Positions 28,861-38,644 of a stretch of DNA of 64,000 nucleotides are shown piece by piece. The notes beneath the pieces are model-generated. The model did no database searches. It was given only the letters and a program-made list of their open reading frames with translations, and had not been told where the DNA came from. Made by a program: the position numbers and the translations under genes. Within the stretch, counting starts at the first letter, position 1, and each line of letters opens with the position of its first letter. Location of the stretch: assembly GCF_003217155.1 (NCBI RefSeq), contig NZ_QJSU01000009.1, positions 1-64,000 of the forward strand, in the 5' to 3' direction. The stretch is from Psychrobacter fozii (GTDB lineage: Bacteria; Pseudomonadota; Gammaproteobacteria; Pseudomonadales; Moraxellaceae).

Positions 28861-28937
28861 TAGCCAACTTAATATTAATAATGAGTTGGCTAATCTAAAA
28901 AAATAGCAGTGACCACTCGTTTTTTTAGATTAGCCAA
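28861..28937 (+). promoter_or_regulatory. Overlapping inverted repeats upstream of the DUF3686 ATPase gene
   Basis: TAGCCAAC (28861-28868) is complementary to GTTGGCTA (28885-28892). The latter overlaps a second arm, TTGGCTAATCTAAAAAAA (28886-28903), which is perfectly complementary to 28920-28937 (18 bp with a 16-nt loop). The two hairpins share one arm and so exclude each other, a layout seen in attenuators. Regulation is inferred from the geometry only. Confidence 0.5.
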
Positions 28938-28981
28938 GTGCTTCTTTACTTTCAATGATTCTTTATTGCCCAAAATTCTCT

Positions 28982-29088
28982 TATAGTGGATTCAGTTTAA
29001 AAGAGATACAAGGCAACCGAGTGCAGATGTATATGTGATACTTCAAGCGAGGTTAACGCTGTAGCTCTTTTATAAAGGATTGACTATA
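28982..29088. repeat. MITE-like intergenic repeat, copy 6
   Basis: A full 107-bp copy of the first subtype, beginning TATAGTGGATTCAGTTTAAA and ending GGATTGACTATA, with internal GGCAACCGAGTGCAGATG and GCGAGGTTAACGC. Its right end provides a spurious in-frame TTG for the next gene. Confidence 0.9.
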
Positions 29089-29118
29089 TTACGTAAAAAC
29101 AGAAACGGACGAGCAACG

Positions 29119-32100
29119 ATGGCGGACACGCAAAACTCAACAAATTCAGACAGCAACGATAACGCTAATCAAGCCAACCAAACCGATCAGGCAGTTGCTT
29201 CAGGCAATGCTTATGAGCTCATCAAAAAACGTCTGACGGAACAAGGCGGCCGTTTAGAGCAGCAGACGGCAACGCTCAATAATGCGCGTCTCGAAGAGTT
29301 TGGCAGTACCCAGATGCAAGTCATTGCCCGTACTCGTATTCGTACCGAGTACAACTGCGTGGCACAAGACATGGTGCAGGTCGGCGATTATCTGCTGTTT
29401 GGCTACAACGTTTTTATGGGGCTCAAACGTGCGAGCAATATTAAAGACGTATTGTCGTTATATCGTCTGAATGAGCCAGTTGGTAATGAAGAAGAGTATC
29501 AGCTTGAAGAGGTAGACCTAAAAGGCACTTTTTTGGCTCAAGATGCCTTTGTCCAAGATTTCAATGAGCTGTATCGCTATTACAAACAAACGCGCCTGAT
29601 TCAAATAACGGTGAAAGACAGCAAATTGCTGTTGGCGTTTCAGATTGGCGAGCGTATCACCGATATTCGAGTGTTCCGTTTTGCGTTAGATTTTAGCCAA
29701 GGCACACCAGAGTCGGCGCAAGTCGCTTATGTGGACAATCGAGGCGAGCGTGACATTGAGCTGCCGCCTGCTTATGATTTTGACTGGATTGAGACCACAC
29801 GCGATCAAATGGTGAATGGCAAATATCCCCATATGAATATCTTAGACACGATATTTGTGGAAACGGTCGGTGGCGATTTGACCATTAAGATTGAGGACAA
29901 TACGCAGTCCGGTCAGGGTATTTATAGCGAACCGGTCAATGACCGTACTCAGTCGCTGACGGATGCTGAGATTGCTTACGCCAAAGTAGGCAGTTTAATA
30001 CTGCTCAAAATATTGCCCTATCGCGAAGAGGACTACCGTTATTTTGTTTATAACACCTTGACCGAAGCAGTACTGCGATTGGATGCGATTGGACAGTCAT
30101 GTGTTCAGCTCCCAGAAGACCACGGCATCATGTTTCCGGGTGGTTACTATCTACAGACAGGTGAGTATAAGCTGTTTGAGGCCAATAATGTTGGCGCTAC
30201 TGACTTACGGTTTAAGCGTAAAATTGTGTCGCCGAATGGGGAAGATGTTCTATTTTTATTTTACGACAGAGACTTGGGCGTCACGGGGCTGTTTCCTTAT
30301 AACTTGATTAAAAAGCAACTGGCAAACCCTATCTATTGTAACGGTATGGCCTTGGCTGAGAATGGTCGCTTGGTGCTGTTTAGTGACCAAAGCGAGCCGT
30401 CTCGTATTCACCCGATGCAAATATGGCATACGCCTTATGCCTCACACGAGTATGTGAGCGAACTGCCAGAGAGCACGAGTTTTTATGGCAAGATTGGTAA
30501 TAAAGAATTGGTGCGCGGTATCTCAGACCTTTATAGCATTACCCGCCTCATTGACAATCAAAGCGTGTCACAGAAGCTCTATGAAGAGCTTACCAATAAT
30601 ACTAGCCGACTCTTTGACAGCTATTATTGGTTGTCTGAGCCTGAGCTGAGCGAAGTCGCCAGTAGTATTAAAGAAGTGACGGCCACGGCTGAGCTGGTCA
30701 TTGATGAATTCGCTAAAGTACAAAGTATCCAAAAGCAAACCCAAACCGCGTTAGCCGATGCCGATACGCAGCAAAGTGAGATTTTGCGGCAGATACGCGT
30801 CACTAGTTTTGAGTCTGCCAGTGATTATGTCGATCAACTGTCAGCGTTAAGACGCCAAAAAGGCCGTTTGGTCAGCTTAAAAGATTTGCGTTATCTAGAT
30901 GCTGACAAACTACAGGCATTACAGACGCAGCTAGAAGAAGCCGAAAGCGAGCTGGCTGAAAAAACCGTGCTGTTCTTAAGTGGGGAAGAGGCGCTGTCAA
31001 GTTACCAAGGTATATTGGTCGATGTCAGTGAGCGCTTAAACACCGCAGAAACCAATGCTGAACTAAAACCTGTACTAGAAAAAATCGACGAGACAGCGCA
31101 AGGGTTAGATTTATTAACCGAGTTGCTAGGCACGTTGGATGTGGCTGATGCTACGGTGCGTACGCAAATTATCGATGATATATCGACTATCTATGCGAGC
31201 CTAAACCAGAGCAAAGCCAAGCTCAATCATAAACGAAAAAATCTAGGCTCAGCGGAGGCCGTTGCACAATTTGGTGCGCAGTTTAAGCTATTCGGGCAAT
31301 CTATTGCCAACGCATTATCCATTGCCAATACCCCTGAGAAATCAGATGAGCAAATGGCAAAATTATTAGTGCAGCTAGAAGAGTTAGAGAGCCAATTCGC
31401 TGACCCAGAGACCAATAGCGGCGATCAGTTTTTAGCCGATATAATCAGCAAACGTGAAGAGATTTACGAGACCTTTGAAAACCATAAGCAGCAATTGCTC
31501 GATGCTCGCAACCGTAAAGCGCAAAACTTAGGTGATGGTGCGCTACGAATGCTTGAGAGTATTAAAAAACGCACGCAAAGCACTGGCGTCACAGGCTTTA
31601 CAGAGGAAGAGGCGCTAAATACGTATTTTGCGGCTGATGGTCTGGTACAAAAAGTCCGCAACATCGCAAAAGAGCTACAAGCGATGGGCTTTAGTGTAAA
31701 AGCTGATGACATCGATGCCCGCCTAAAAGCCATTCAAATCGAGAGTTATAAGAGTCTAAAAGACAAGTCGGACTTGTTTGAAGATGGTGGTCAGATTATC
31801 AAACTGGGCAAGCACCGTTTTTCGGTCAATACTCAGCCACTTGATTTGACCTTATTGAGCCGTCAACAGTCAGATGGTAAGCGTGTGCTGAATTTGCATC
31901 TAACGGGCACAGACTATTATGAAGTGCTTAATAACACTGAGCTGAATGCCTTGCGCCCGTATTGGGACATGAATATCGCCTCTGAGTCCGATGCCGTTTA
32001 CCGCGCGGAGTATTTGGCCTATAGCATTATCGAGAGTGCTAAGAGTAGCAAAGAGGGTTTGACCGAAGCGCGTCTATATCAAGCATATGGTGCGACGGTT

Positions 32101-35100
32101 ATTACCCTCGATATTAATGGCGATATTGATAATGACAGCCCATTGTCCAAACTGGTCAAAGCTTACGCGACCCCTCGTTATCAGCTCGGCTATGACAAAG
32201 GCATTCACGACCATGATGCCACGCTATTACTGATGCAAATACTGCCGACCTTGCGCGAGGCAGGGTTGCTGATTTATACCCCACAAGTACGTGCGTTGGC
32301 GCAATTATTCTATTGGCAGCTCAATATTGTCCAAGCGCTGGGCTTAGACAGCTTACGCCAATTTGGTTATGACGCTTGGTTAAATGAATCCGTGCTGACG
32401 CGCGCGAGCAACTGGACGGATAGAGCTGCGACCGCCGAGCAACTGCGCCGTGCCTTGGGCAGTGATACGGCCAAATCTCTATTGGTCGAAGATATGAGCC
32501 AAGTGATGCGTGATTTTGTTGCTGCTTATCATGACAGCAGTGCTAGCGTTGATAACGGCGTAAACATCTTCAAACCAAGCTATGTCCAGCTTGCTTGCGA
32601 GTATTTAGTGAGCGTGATGGGGCAGTCGGCTGAAACCAATGCAGGCGCAAACAGCACAATAAACTGGCAAACCAGTCAACAAGCGCAGCAGTTATGTGAG
32701 CAGCTAAGCCAAACGCTAAATAGTGCCTCAGGTAGTATGCAAGCGACGGCCAGTTTTGATCAACTACAGTCTTCTATTAGCAAGCTTGGATTCCAGCCCA
32801 AATCAGCCTATGAGCTATTGGCAACCTGGTTCCATGCATTACTTGAGAAAACTTATGGTGGAAATGAATCGGCTAATGTCGCACCTGATGGTACCAATGA
32901 AACAGGCGAAGCACTCAGTGAAGAGCAGCTGTCCGAGATTGAAGAACAAAACGCGCTACGCAAGCAGCAGTTAGAAAGTGGCCGTCATTATGTGCCGGAG
33001 GCGATAGCCGTTTTACTCACTCAATTGAACGATGCTCAACGTGAAGCTTTGGTGCAGCGATTGATTGATTCAGGCGCGAGCTTTGATAAACGGATGGGTG
33101 TTAAAAGGTCAGGCAGTACAAGCGCAAGTACCACGCCATCTGCTTTATCATTTTCCTCAATCACCTCGTCGCCAGTTTCATCGACGACATCATTGACCAG
33201 TATCAATAACCCGCTCAACCAAGTACAAAGCTTTGAGCGTAGCACGGGTAAGGTATCGCTTGAGATACAAATTAATAATCTGCTGGGTGAGCATGCGCGT
33301 ATTCATCAGCAGACATTGACCTTTGCTGTTGATGATTTCTTAAATCGTCTGCATCATCATGATACCCAAGTCATTCCTGCCTATAGACGTTATTTGGCCA
33401 TGCGCTCAGAGATTTTGCATGATTCAAAAGAGACGTTGCGACTGGACGAGTTTATGCCGCGTCCATTATCCTCCTTTGTGCGTAACCGTCTGATTAATGA
33501 GAGCTATCTGCCACTCATTGGTGACAATCTTGCCAAACAGATGGGCACGGTCGGTGAAGATAAGCGTACCGATTTGATGGGTATTCTCATGATGATATCG
33601 CCACCAGGGTATGGTAAAACCACCTTGATGGAGTATGTGGCAAACCGTCTCGGCCTTATCTTTATGAAGATTAATTGTCCGTCACTCGGTCATGATGTGA
33701 CGTCTTTAGATCCCGAAAAAGCGCCCAATGCCACCGCCCGAGAAGAGTTGAATAAAATCAACTTAGCCTTTGAGATGGGCAACAACGTCATGCTCTATCT
33801 CGATGATATTCAGCATACCCATGCGGAATTTTTGCAGAAGTTTATCTCACTCGGCGATGGTACACGCCGTATCGATGGCGTCTGGCAAGGTAAGACCAAA
33901 ACCTATGACATGCGTGGCAAAAAGTTCTGCGTGGTTATGGCGGGTAACCCATATACCGAGAGCGGCGAGGCCTTTAAAGTGCCAGACATGCTCGCCAACC
34001 GTGCCGACATCTACAACTTAGGCGATATCATGAGCGGTATGGAGGAAGTATTTGCGCTCAGTTATATCGAAAACTCGCTCACTTCTAACACCGTTCTCGC
34101 GCCACTGGCCAACCGTGACTTAGCGGATGTCCATCGTCTCATTAAAATGGCGAAAGCGGATAATGCGAATCTCGCCCAAGCTCAAAGCGGTGATTTGACG
34201 TATCCGTATAGCACTTCAGAGATTAATGAGATTGTCGCGATCTTGCGCCATATGTTTAGGGTGCAAGAAGTCATTCTGGACGTCAACCAAGCCTATATTG
34301 CCTCCGCCTCGCAAGATGATAAGTATCGTGTTGAGCCGATATTTAAGCTACAGGGCAGTTATCGTAACATGAATAAGATGACCGAAAAACTGTCGGCGGT
34401 CATGAATGAAGAAGAGCTGAACCAGCTGATAGATGATCACTATCTGGGCGAGTCGCAGCTATTGACCCAAGGCGCAGAGAGCAACTTGCTCAAGCTTGGT
34501 GAGATGCGTGGTGTCTTGACCGAAGCAGAAACAGAGCGTTGGGCGCAAATCAAAGCCGACTTCCTACGTAACAAAGCCATGGGCGGTGAAGATGGTGATA
34601 CTGGCGCACGTATCGTCGCCCAGTTGGTCGATTTGGCCAGTGGTTTCAATGCCATCAGTAGCCAGTTTGAGACATACTTAACCAAAAATGATCCAGAGCA
34701 AATCGCTCGCTTACGAGAAGCAGGACAACAAGCGCAACTCGATGCCCAGATAAACGCTCAATTAGAAGCACAGAAAATCCTTGCCGATAGCGTGATCAAC
34801 AATGCCAAAGTCGTCAGCGACAGTATCGATAATGGCTTTGAGAAAAGTGTGAGTCAGTTGGTACAAATATATAAGCACGATCACAATGCTGGAAAGGCGG
34901 AAGGCGAGTATCTCAAGCAAAACCAAGACGTACAAAAAGCACTGATGGTGCAGCTGGTCAATGCCGTTGAACAACTGGCACAAAAAATGGCGGATAGCTT
35001 GTCTAATAGTTTAACTGAGAGCCTAGCTAAGAGTGATGAGAATCAAGCGGCAGATAGTGATATCCTTGATATTCATCAGCAGACCGCATTGATGGCAACT

Positions 35101-35238
35101 GCCCTCAAGCAAGCGCTAGAGCCACTGACGATGCGTATGGATGAGAAGCTAGCGATTGATAGCAGTACCGATCAATCAGGCAAGTTAATCGTCAATAGTC
35201 TAAATAGACTTAATAAAATTTTTGACGACTATGATTAG
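29119..35238 (+). CDS. Giant AAA ATPase with DUF3686 ("DNA repair ATPase" type)
   Basis: This 2039-residue protein is taken from the ATG at 29119 (MADTQNSTNSD). An upstream TTG lies inside a repeat and is rejected. The N-terminal third (about 30-480) has the layout of the DUF3686 region, with strand-rich repeats such as FRFALDFSQGTPESAQVAYV. A long helical and coiled-coil region follows (about 490-900), then alpha-helical domains. The AAA module is in the last third: Walker A PPGYGKTT at 1495-1502 and Walker B LYLDDIQ near 1558-1564. Another coiled coil ends the protein. Relatives are annotated as DNA-repair ATPases without strong experimental support. It lies downstream of yqiK and is likely to be a partner ATPase of the flotillin scaffold; that is inference. 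Confidence 0.85.
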   Translation: MADTQNSTNSDSNDNANQANQTDQAVASGNAYELIKKRLTEQGGRLEQQTATLNNARLEEFGSTQMQVIARTRIRTEYNCVAQDMVQVGDYLLFGYNVFMGLKRASNIKDVLSLYRLNEPVGNEEEYQLEEVDLKGTFLAQDAFVQDFNELYRYYKQTRLIQITVKDSKLLLAFQIGERITDIRVFRFALDFSQGTPESAQVAYVDNRGERDIELPPAYDFDWIETTRDQMVNGKYPHMNILDTIFVETVGGDLTIKIEDNTQSGQGIYSEPVNDRTQSLTDAEIAYAKVGSLILLKILPYREEDYRYFVYNTLTEAVLRLDAIGQSCVQLPEDHGIMFPGGYYLQTGEYKLFEANNVGATDLRFKRKIVSPNGEDVLFLFYDRDLGVTGLFPYNLIKKQLANPIYCNGMALAENGRLVLFSDQSEPSRIHPMQIWHTPYASHEYVSELPESTSFYGKIGNKELVRGISDLYSITRLIDNQSVSQKLYEELTNNTSRLFDSYYWLSEPELSEVASSIKEVTATAELVIDEFAKVQSIQKQTQTALADADTQQSEILRQIRVTSFESASDYVDQLSALRRQKGRLVSLKDLRYLDADKLQALQTQLEEAESELAEKTVLFLSGEEALSSYQGILVDVSERLNTAETNAELKPVLEKIDETAQGLDLLTELLGTLDVADATVRTQIIDDISTIYASLNQSKAKLNHKRKNLGSAEAVAQFGAQFKLFGQSIANALSIANTPEKSDEQMAKLLVQLEELESQFADPETNSGDQFLADIISKREEIYETFENHKQQLLDARNRKAQNLGDGALRMLESIKKRTQSTGVTGFTEEEALNTYFAADGLVQKVRNIAKELQAMGFSVKADDIDARLKAIQIESYKSLKDKSDLFEDGGQIIKLGKHRFSVNTQPLDLTLLSRQQSDGKRVLNLHLTGTDYYEVLNNTELNALRPYWDMNIASESDAVYRAEYLAYSIIESAKSSKEGLTEARLYQAYGATVITLDINGDIDNDSPLSKLVKAYATPRYQLGYDKGIHDHDATLLLMQILPTLREAGLLIYTPQVRALAQLFYWQLNIVQALGLDSLRQFGYDAWLNESVLTRASNWTDRAATAEQLRRALGSDTAKSLLVEDMSQVMRDFVAAYHDSSASVDNGVNIFKPSYVQLACEYLVSVMGQSAETNAGANSTINWQTSQQAQQLCEQLSQTLNSASGSMQATASFDQLQSSISKLGFQPKSAYELLATWFHALLEKTYGGNESANVAPDGTNETGEALSEEQLSEIEEQNALRKQQLESGRHYVPEAIAVLLTQLNDAQREALVQRLIDSGASFDKRMGVKRSGSTSASTTPSALSFSSITSSPVSSTTSLTSINNPLNQVQSFERSTGKVSLEIQINNLLGEHARIHQQTLTFAVDDFLNRLHHHDTQVIPAYRRYLAMRSEILHDSKETLRLDEFMPRPLSSFVRNRLINESYLPLIGDNLAKQMGTVGEDKRTDLMGILMMISPPGYGKTTLMEYVANRLGLIFMKINCPSLGHDVTSLDPEKAPNATAREELNKINLAFEMGNNVMLYLDDIQHTHAEFLQKFISLGDGTRRIDGVWQGKTKTYDMRGKKFCVVMAGNPYTESGEAFKVPDMLANRADIYNLGDIMSGMEEVFALSYIENSLTSNTVLAPLANRDLADVHRLIKMAKADNANLAQAQSGDLTYPYSTSEINEIVAILRHMFRVQEVILDVNQAYIASASQDDKYRVEPIFKLQGSYRNMNKMTEKLSAVMNEEELNQLIDDHYLGESQLLTQGAESNLLKLGEMRGVLTEAETERWAQIKADFLRNKAMGGEDGDTGARIVAQLVDLASGFNAISSQFETYLTKNDPEQIARLREAGQQAQLDAQINAQLEAQKILADSVINNAKVVSDSIDNGFEKSVSQLVQIYKHDHNAGKAEGEYLKQNQDVQKALMVQLVNAVEQLAQKMADSLSNSLTESLAKSDENQAADSDILDIHQQTALMATALKQALEPLTMRMDEKLAIDSSTDQSGKLIVNSLNRLNKIFDDYD

Positions 35239-35350
35239 TAGCTGACGATTAACAACTAATGATTGATTATTAACGCTTATGAGCAATGCTGATGATTAGC
35301 ACTTATGAATAGCACTATAAATAGGGCTTATGATTAAGAGACAGTGGTAA

Positions 35351-35457
35351 TATAGTCGGCAACAGCTGCTTCGGATACAATGACGGCGAGTAAGAGTGCT
35401 ACAAACAGTAGGTTAAGCAAGACTGACACCGTATCCGAAGGTAGTGAATCGACTATA
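35351..35457. repeat. MITE-like intergenic repeat, copy 7
   Basis: 107 bp from TATAGTCGGCAACAGCTGCT to GAATCGACTATA. It is of the second subtype, sharing GTTAAGCAAGACTGACACCG with copy 2. Confidence 0.85.
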
Positions 35458-35476
35458 TCAAACCAATGAGAAAATT

Positions 35477-35647
35477 ATGGCGCACAAAAAGAAGAACGTC
35501 CGCAAAAAACTTTGCCCTGTCTGCGAGCGTGAATTTAGTTGGACTAAAAAGTTGGATAAAAATTGGGACAGCATGGTCTATTGCTCTGACCAATGCCGAC
35601 GCGTTAAAAAGTATGAAGGGCTGGATCATCAAAAAGAAGATAAATAG
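35477..35647 (+). CDS. DUF2256 small zinc-finger-like protein (copy A)
   Basis: This 56-residue basic protein contains the DUF2256 pattern: CPVC (residues 13-16), an aromatic FSWTKKLDKNWDSM stretch and CSDQCRR. The Cys-x2-Cys and Cys-x3-Cys pairs probably bind one zinc ion. The ATG at 35477 is favoured because the two neighbouring paralogues begin with the same MAHKK. Function of the family is unknown. This copy is diverged from the two others at 35699 and 38645. Confidence 0.85.
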   Translation: MAHKKKNVRKKLCPVCEREFSWTKKLDKNWDSMVYCSDQCRRVKKYEGLDHQKEDK

Positions 35648-35698
35648 GCAGTAACAATTAACCATAGATATTAGATATACGGCACAAAGGGGCAGATG

Positions 35699-35851
35699 AT
35701 GGCACATAAAAAGGTAAACCTACCGCAAAAAATCTGCCCCGTCTGCCAGCGCCCGTTTACGTGGCGTAAGAAGTGGGAAAAGGATTGGGAGCAGGTAATT
35801 TATTGTTCTGAGCGGTGTCGGCGGGGTAAAGATAAAGACAAAGTCAATTGA
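35699..35851 (+). CDS. DUF2256 small zinc-finger-like protein (copy B)
   Basis: This 50-residue protein begins [20 protein letters not shown] and continues with a [21 protein letters not shown] segment, so both cysteine pairs of DUF2256 are present. An ATG one codon earlier (35696) is an alternative start, and AAAGGGGCAG lies just upstream. It follows copy A by 51 bp and is nearly identical to copy C at 38645, differing in about three residues and the tail. Confidence 0.85.
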   Translation: MAHKKVNLPQKICPVCQRPFTWRKKWEKDWEQVIYCSERCRRGKDKDKVN

Positions 35852-36206
35852 TTCAACGTCCTAAAGCCAGACAAAAGACAAGAAAGACCTGCCAGTTTTT
35901 GATCAAAACGTCTTAGTCTATTCAGATGATTATCGAGTGAGTTGAAGACACAGCCTAGCATAATCAATCTTATTTTATAAATTTAACATAGTGAATTAAA
36001 TTTATTTCATTATCCTTTCTTTAAAAGCAACCTCGCATCGAATGTTTTAATCAACAAAGTTTTATAAAATCCTCGAAGTCACCAAGCTTATAATCTATAA
36101 TGATTTTTTTAAATTTTCCGTTTTTTATTAAAATTGCAAAAATGCATTTAATTTAACTCATTTAAAATAAACATTAACCGAAATTTTATAAGGCTCTAAG
36201 GATAGG
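35852..36206. other. AT-rich intergenic region upstream of the DUF898 gene
   Basis: 355 bp with no gene. It contains the motif TTGAAGACACAGCCTAG at about 35942, which recurs at three other gaps. The last 150 bp are very AT-rich and probably hold the promoter of the next gene; AAGGAT at its end is the ribosome-binding site. Confidence 0.5.
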
Positions 36207-37391
36207 ATGAAACAAATACAATTTAAAGGTGACGGAACAGAGTATTTCAAAATATGGATTGTTAACGTTTTATTGTGCATTGTCACCATAGGGATTTATT
36301 ACCCATGGGCAAAAGTACGTACGCGTCGATATTTTTATGCGAACACTGAATATGCAAATCGATACTTCGATTACCATGCAACAGGAAAGCAATTATTTCT
36401 GGGCTATTTAATCGGTGTGTTTATATTATTTGCTTTACAGGTTGTAGGCTCTATCCTGCCTACTATTGGCCTCATTTTACCCGTTGTTTTATTTGCTTTT
36501 ATCCCTTGGATTATCATGCGCAGCCTAAAGTTTAACATGCGCATGACCAGCTTTAGCAACGTGCGTTTCAGTTTCAAGGGTAATCTAAAACCCGCCTATA
36601 TTATTTATATGCTTATACCCATATTGGGTTATTTAGCAATTGCATTGCCTGTCTTTGTTAGCCTATTTCCAATGTCAAAACTAGATGAAGGTTTTAACGT
36701 AATCTTTGCCTTCATGCTATTTTTAGTAGGTCTAATCGCAGCGATAGCGATAGGTATTTTTGTCATAGGACTCTTTACTAAAAAAGCAGCTGAATATCAG
36801 ATTGGTCAGACAAAATTTGGTCAAGGTGATTTTTTCATCAACATCAATACTTCAAAATTTATAAAAATTCAACTTAAGAAAATACTCATCATTATTGGCT
36901 GTTTGATTATCCTCTCAATACTCTCAGGCTTAGTATTCGCAGCTACTATGTCAGGTGGATTTAATCTTGGCAGTATTTCCAATGACATTGAAAGCGCAGA
37001 GGCAAGTCCATTATTTGTTGTTGGTTTTTTGGTCGTATATTTTGGCTTTATTGCTACGTTCTTGTTCGCTACTGCCTATTCATTTAGCCGTCAACGCCAG
37101 TATATATTCGAAAATACCACGTTAGATAAAGCCATTACTTTTAGGTCAACCGTTGGTGCTAAACGCTATTTTTATATCTTAGTGACAAATATGCTCTTGG
37201 TTCTATTTACTGCTGGCTTAGCATTACCTTGGGCAAAAGTCCGTGTGGCTCGTTATATCGCTGATAACTCTTGGATAGAAGCCTCAGATATAGATATCAA
37301 TAGTTATTTGACCCAAAAAGAGAAAGAGCAGTCTGCTATCGGTGAAGAGATTGGCGATGTTTTAGATATCGATATAGATATTGCAATCTAA
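36207..37391 (+). CDS. yjgN: DUF898 (YjgN) family inner-membrane protein
   Basis: This 394-residue polytopic protein has the DUF898 duplication: the N-terminal motif FKGDGTEYFKIWIVNVLLCI with TIGIYYPWAKVRTRRYFYAN, and a second copy near 305-350 with YFYILVTNMLLVLFTAGLA and LPWAKVRVARYI. Six or more membrane segments are visible. YjgN proteins are of unknown function but are very often encoded next to an M48 peptidase, as here, with only 11 bp between the genes. The 2.6-kb YjgN-M48 pair is flanked by near-identical DUF2256 genes, which suggests a duplication or insertion event. Confidence 0.9.
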   Translation: MKQIQFKGDGTEYFKIWIVNVLLCIVTIGIYYPWAKVRTRRYFYANTEYANRYFDYHATGKQLFLGYLIGVFILFALQVVGSILPTIGLILPVVLFAFIPWIIMRSLKFNMRMTSFSNVRFSFKGNLKPAYIIYMLIPILGYLAIALPVFVSLFPMSKLDEGFNVIFAFMLFLVGLIAAIAIGIFVIGLFTKKAAEYQIGQTKFGQGDFFININTSKFIKIQLKKILIIIGCLIILSILSGLVFAATMSGGFNLGSISNDIESAEASPLFVVGFLVVYFGFIATFLFATAYSFSRQRQYIFENTTLDKAITFRSTVGAKRYFYILVTNMLLVLFTAGLALPWAKVRVARYIADNSWIEASDIDINSYLTQKEKEQSAIGEEIGDVLDIDIDIAI

Positions 37392-37402
37392 GCCAGACTC
37401 TA

Positions 37403-38626
37403 GTGGATACAGTGAGAAACTTAATGGTAAATTTAATATCAGGCAAATGGTATCCCAAAGACAGCTCGGTTCAATATACCGCGCAACTCACGCTCGCTGA
37501 GACGAGATATGAGGTAAATATTGTATCTGTTGAGACCAGTGATAGCTTGGATAGTAGCCAGAATATTGATGGTCAGTGGTCGCAAGTTGCGATCAGTGAT
37601 CGACTAGGAAGTACTGAGCGTAAACTTACACTCGCTGATGGATCACTATTTACGACTCACGATAATGATGCTATTGATAACTTCATCAATAGCAGTCAAG
37701 GTAGTAGTACAGGTTCAAAATGGAGTTTACGCTTACATCGCCATGAAACAAAAATGACTAGCGTATTAACGATGCTGGTCTTAACGATTGTTTTTGTATT
37801 TAGTTTTATTAAATGGGGCATTCCTTGGACGAGTCAAACGGTCGCACATGCCTTGCCACAAGCAACAGGCGATTTTATTGGTAAACAGTCATTAAAGTTT
37901 GCAGATGGTTATTTTTTACAGCCCACTAAAATAAGTGACGCTGAACAGCAGGATATTCAATCACGGTTTGAGACACGCCTTAAACGCTTTGCTGGTGACG
38001 ATAGAATTCATTATCAGATCCATTTTAGGGATATGAATATCAATGGATTGAGTTTGCCAAATGCTTTTGCATTGCCATCGGGTGATATTGTTCTGACAGA
38101 TAAATTTATAGATTTAAGTAAAAATGATGATGAGATAGATGCTGTGCTATTGCACGAGATGGGCCATGTTGTAGAGCGTCATGGCTTAGAGATGCTCACT
38201 CAAAACTCATTAACGACTATGATTGTCATACTTGTATTAGGCAACCCAGATGGCATCAGTGAAGTTGCCACAGGGCTAGGAACTGCATTGGTATCAAGCC
38301 ATTATTCACGTCAGTACGAAACTGAAGCAGATGAGTTTGCTTTTAACAAGATGCTTGAGATTGGTGTTAATCCGCAAGCTTTTGTGGATATCCTGAGCCG
38401 GATGGAAGACTATTCGACGACAGTAACTGACACAAAAGACGTTGATGATACTACGCATCAGCATGAAGGTGACGATGAAGATGAAATCGATAATGAAAAA
38501 GTTGAAGAGGTTGAAGAAGATAAGTTGTCCGACTTCCTATCGAGTCATCCTAATACCCAATTGCGGATTAAAATGGCAGAAAAATATAGCAAGTGCTTTG
38601 AGCAAGGGTTAAAGGTTTGTAAGTGA
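37403..38626 (+). CDS. M48 family membrane metalloprotease
   Basis: This protein of up to 407 residues has a soluble N-terminal domain of about 110 residues and one membrane segment (about 118-138). The M48 protease domain follows, with HEMGH at 251-255 (two zinc-binding His and the catalytic Glu) and the third ligand in the YETEADEFAFNKM segment. An acidic linker (about 345-375) precedes the conserved SSHPNTQLRIKMAEK end. The GTG start at 37403 lacks a clear ribosome-binding site; the in-frame ATG at 37424 is an alternative. It is coupled to yjgN. Likely a membrane-protein quality-control protease; the substrate is unknown. Confidence 0.88.
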   Translation: MDTVRNLMVNLISGKWYPKDSSVQYTAQLTLAETRYEVNIVSVETSDSLDSSQNIDGQWSQVAISDRLGSTERKLTLADGSLFTTHDNDAIDNFINSSQGSSTGSKWSLRLHRHETKMTSVLTMLVLTIVFVFSFIKWGIPWTSQTVAHALPQATGDFIGKQSLKFADGYFLQPTKISDAEQQDIQSRFETRLKRFAGDDRIHYQIHFRDMNINGLSLPNAFALPSGDIVLTDKFIDLSKNDDEIDAVLLHEMGHVVERHGLEMLTQNSLTTMIVILVLGNPDGISEVATGLGTALVSSHYSRQYETEADEFAFNKMLEIGVNPQAFVDILSRMEDYSTTVTDTKDVDDTTHQHEGDDEDEIDNEKVEEVEEDKLSDFLSSHPNTQLRIKMAEKYSKCFEQGLKVCK

Positions 38627-38644
38627 AGAATGTAAAAGTAAGTC

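Noticed and set aside
29080..29118. TTG start 13 codons upstream of the DUF3686 ATPase
   Set aside because: This TTG lies in the end of a dispersed repeat and has no ribosome-binding site; the ATG at 29119 is the better start.
35351..35457. tRNA or small RNA gene after the ATPase
   Set aside because: The inverted ends and shared blocks show it to be a member of the dispersed repeat family, and no cloverleaf can be drawn.
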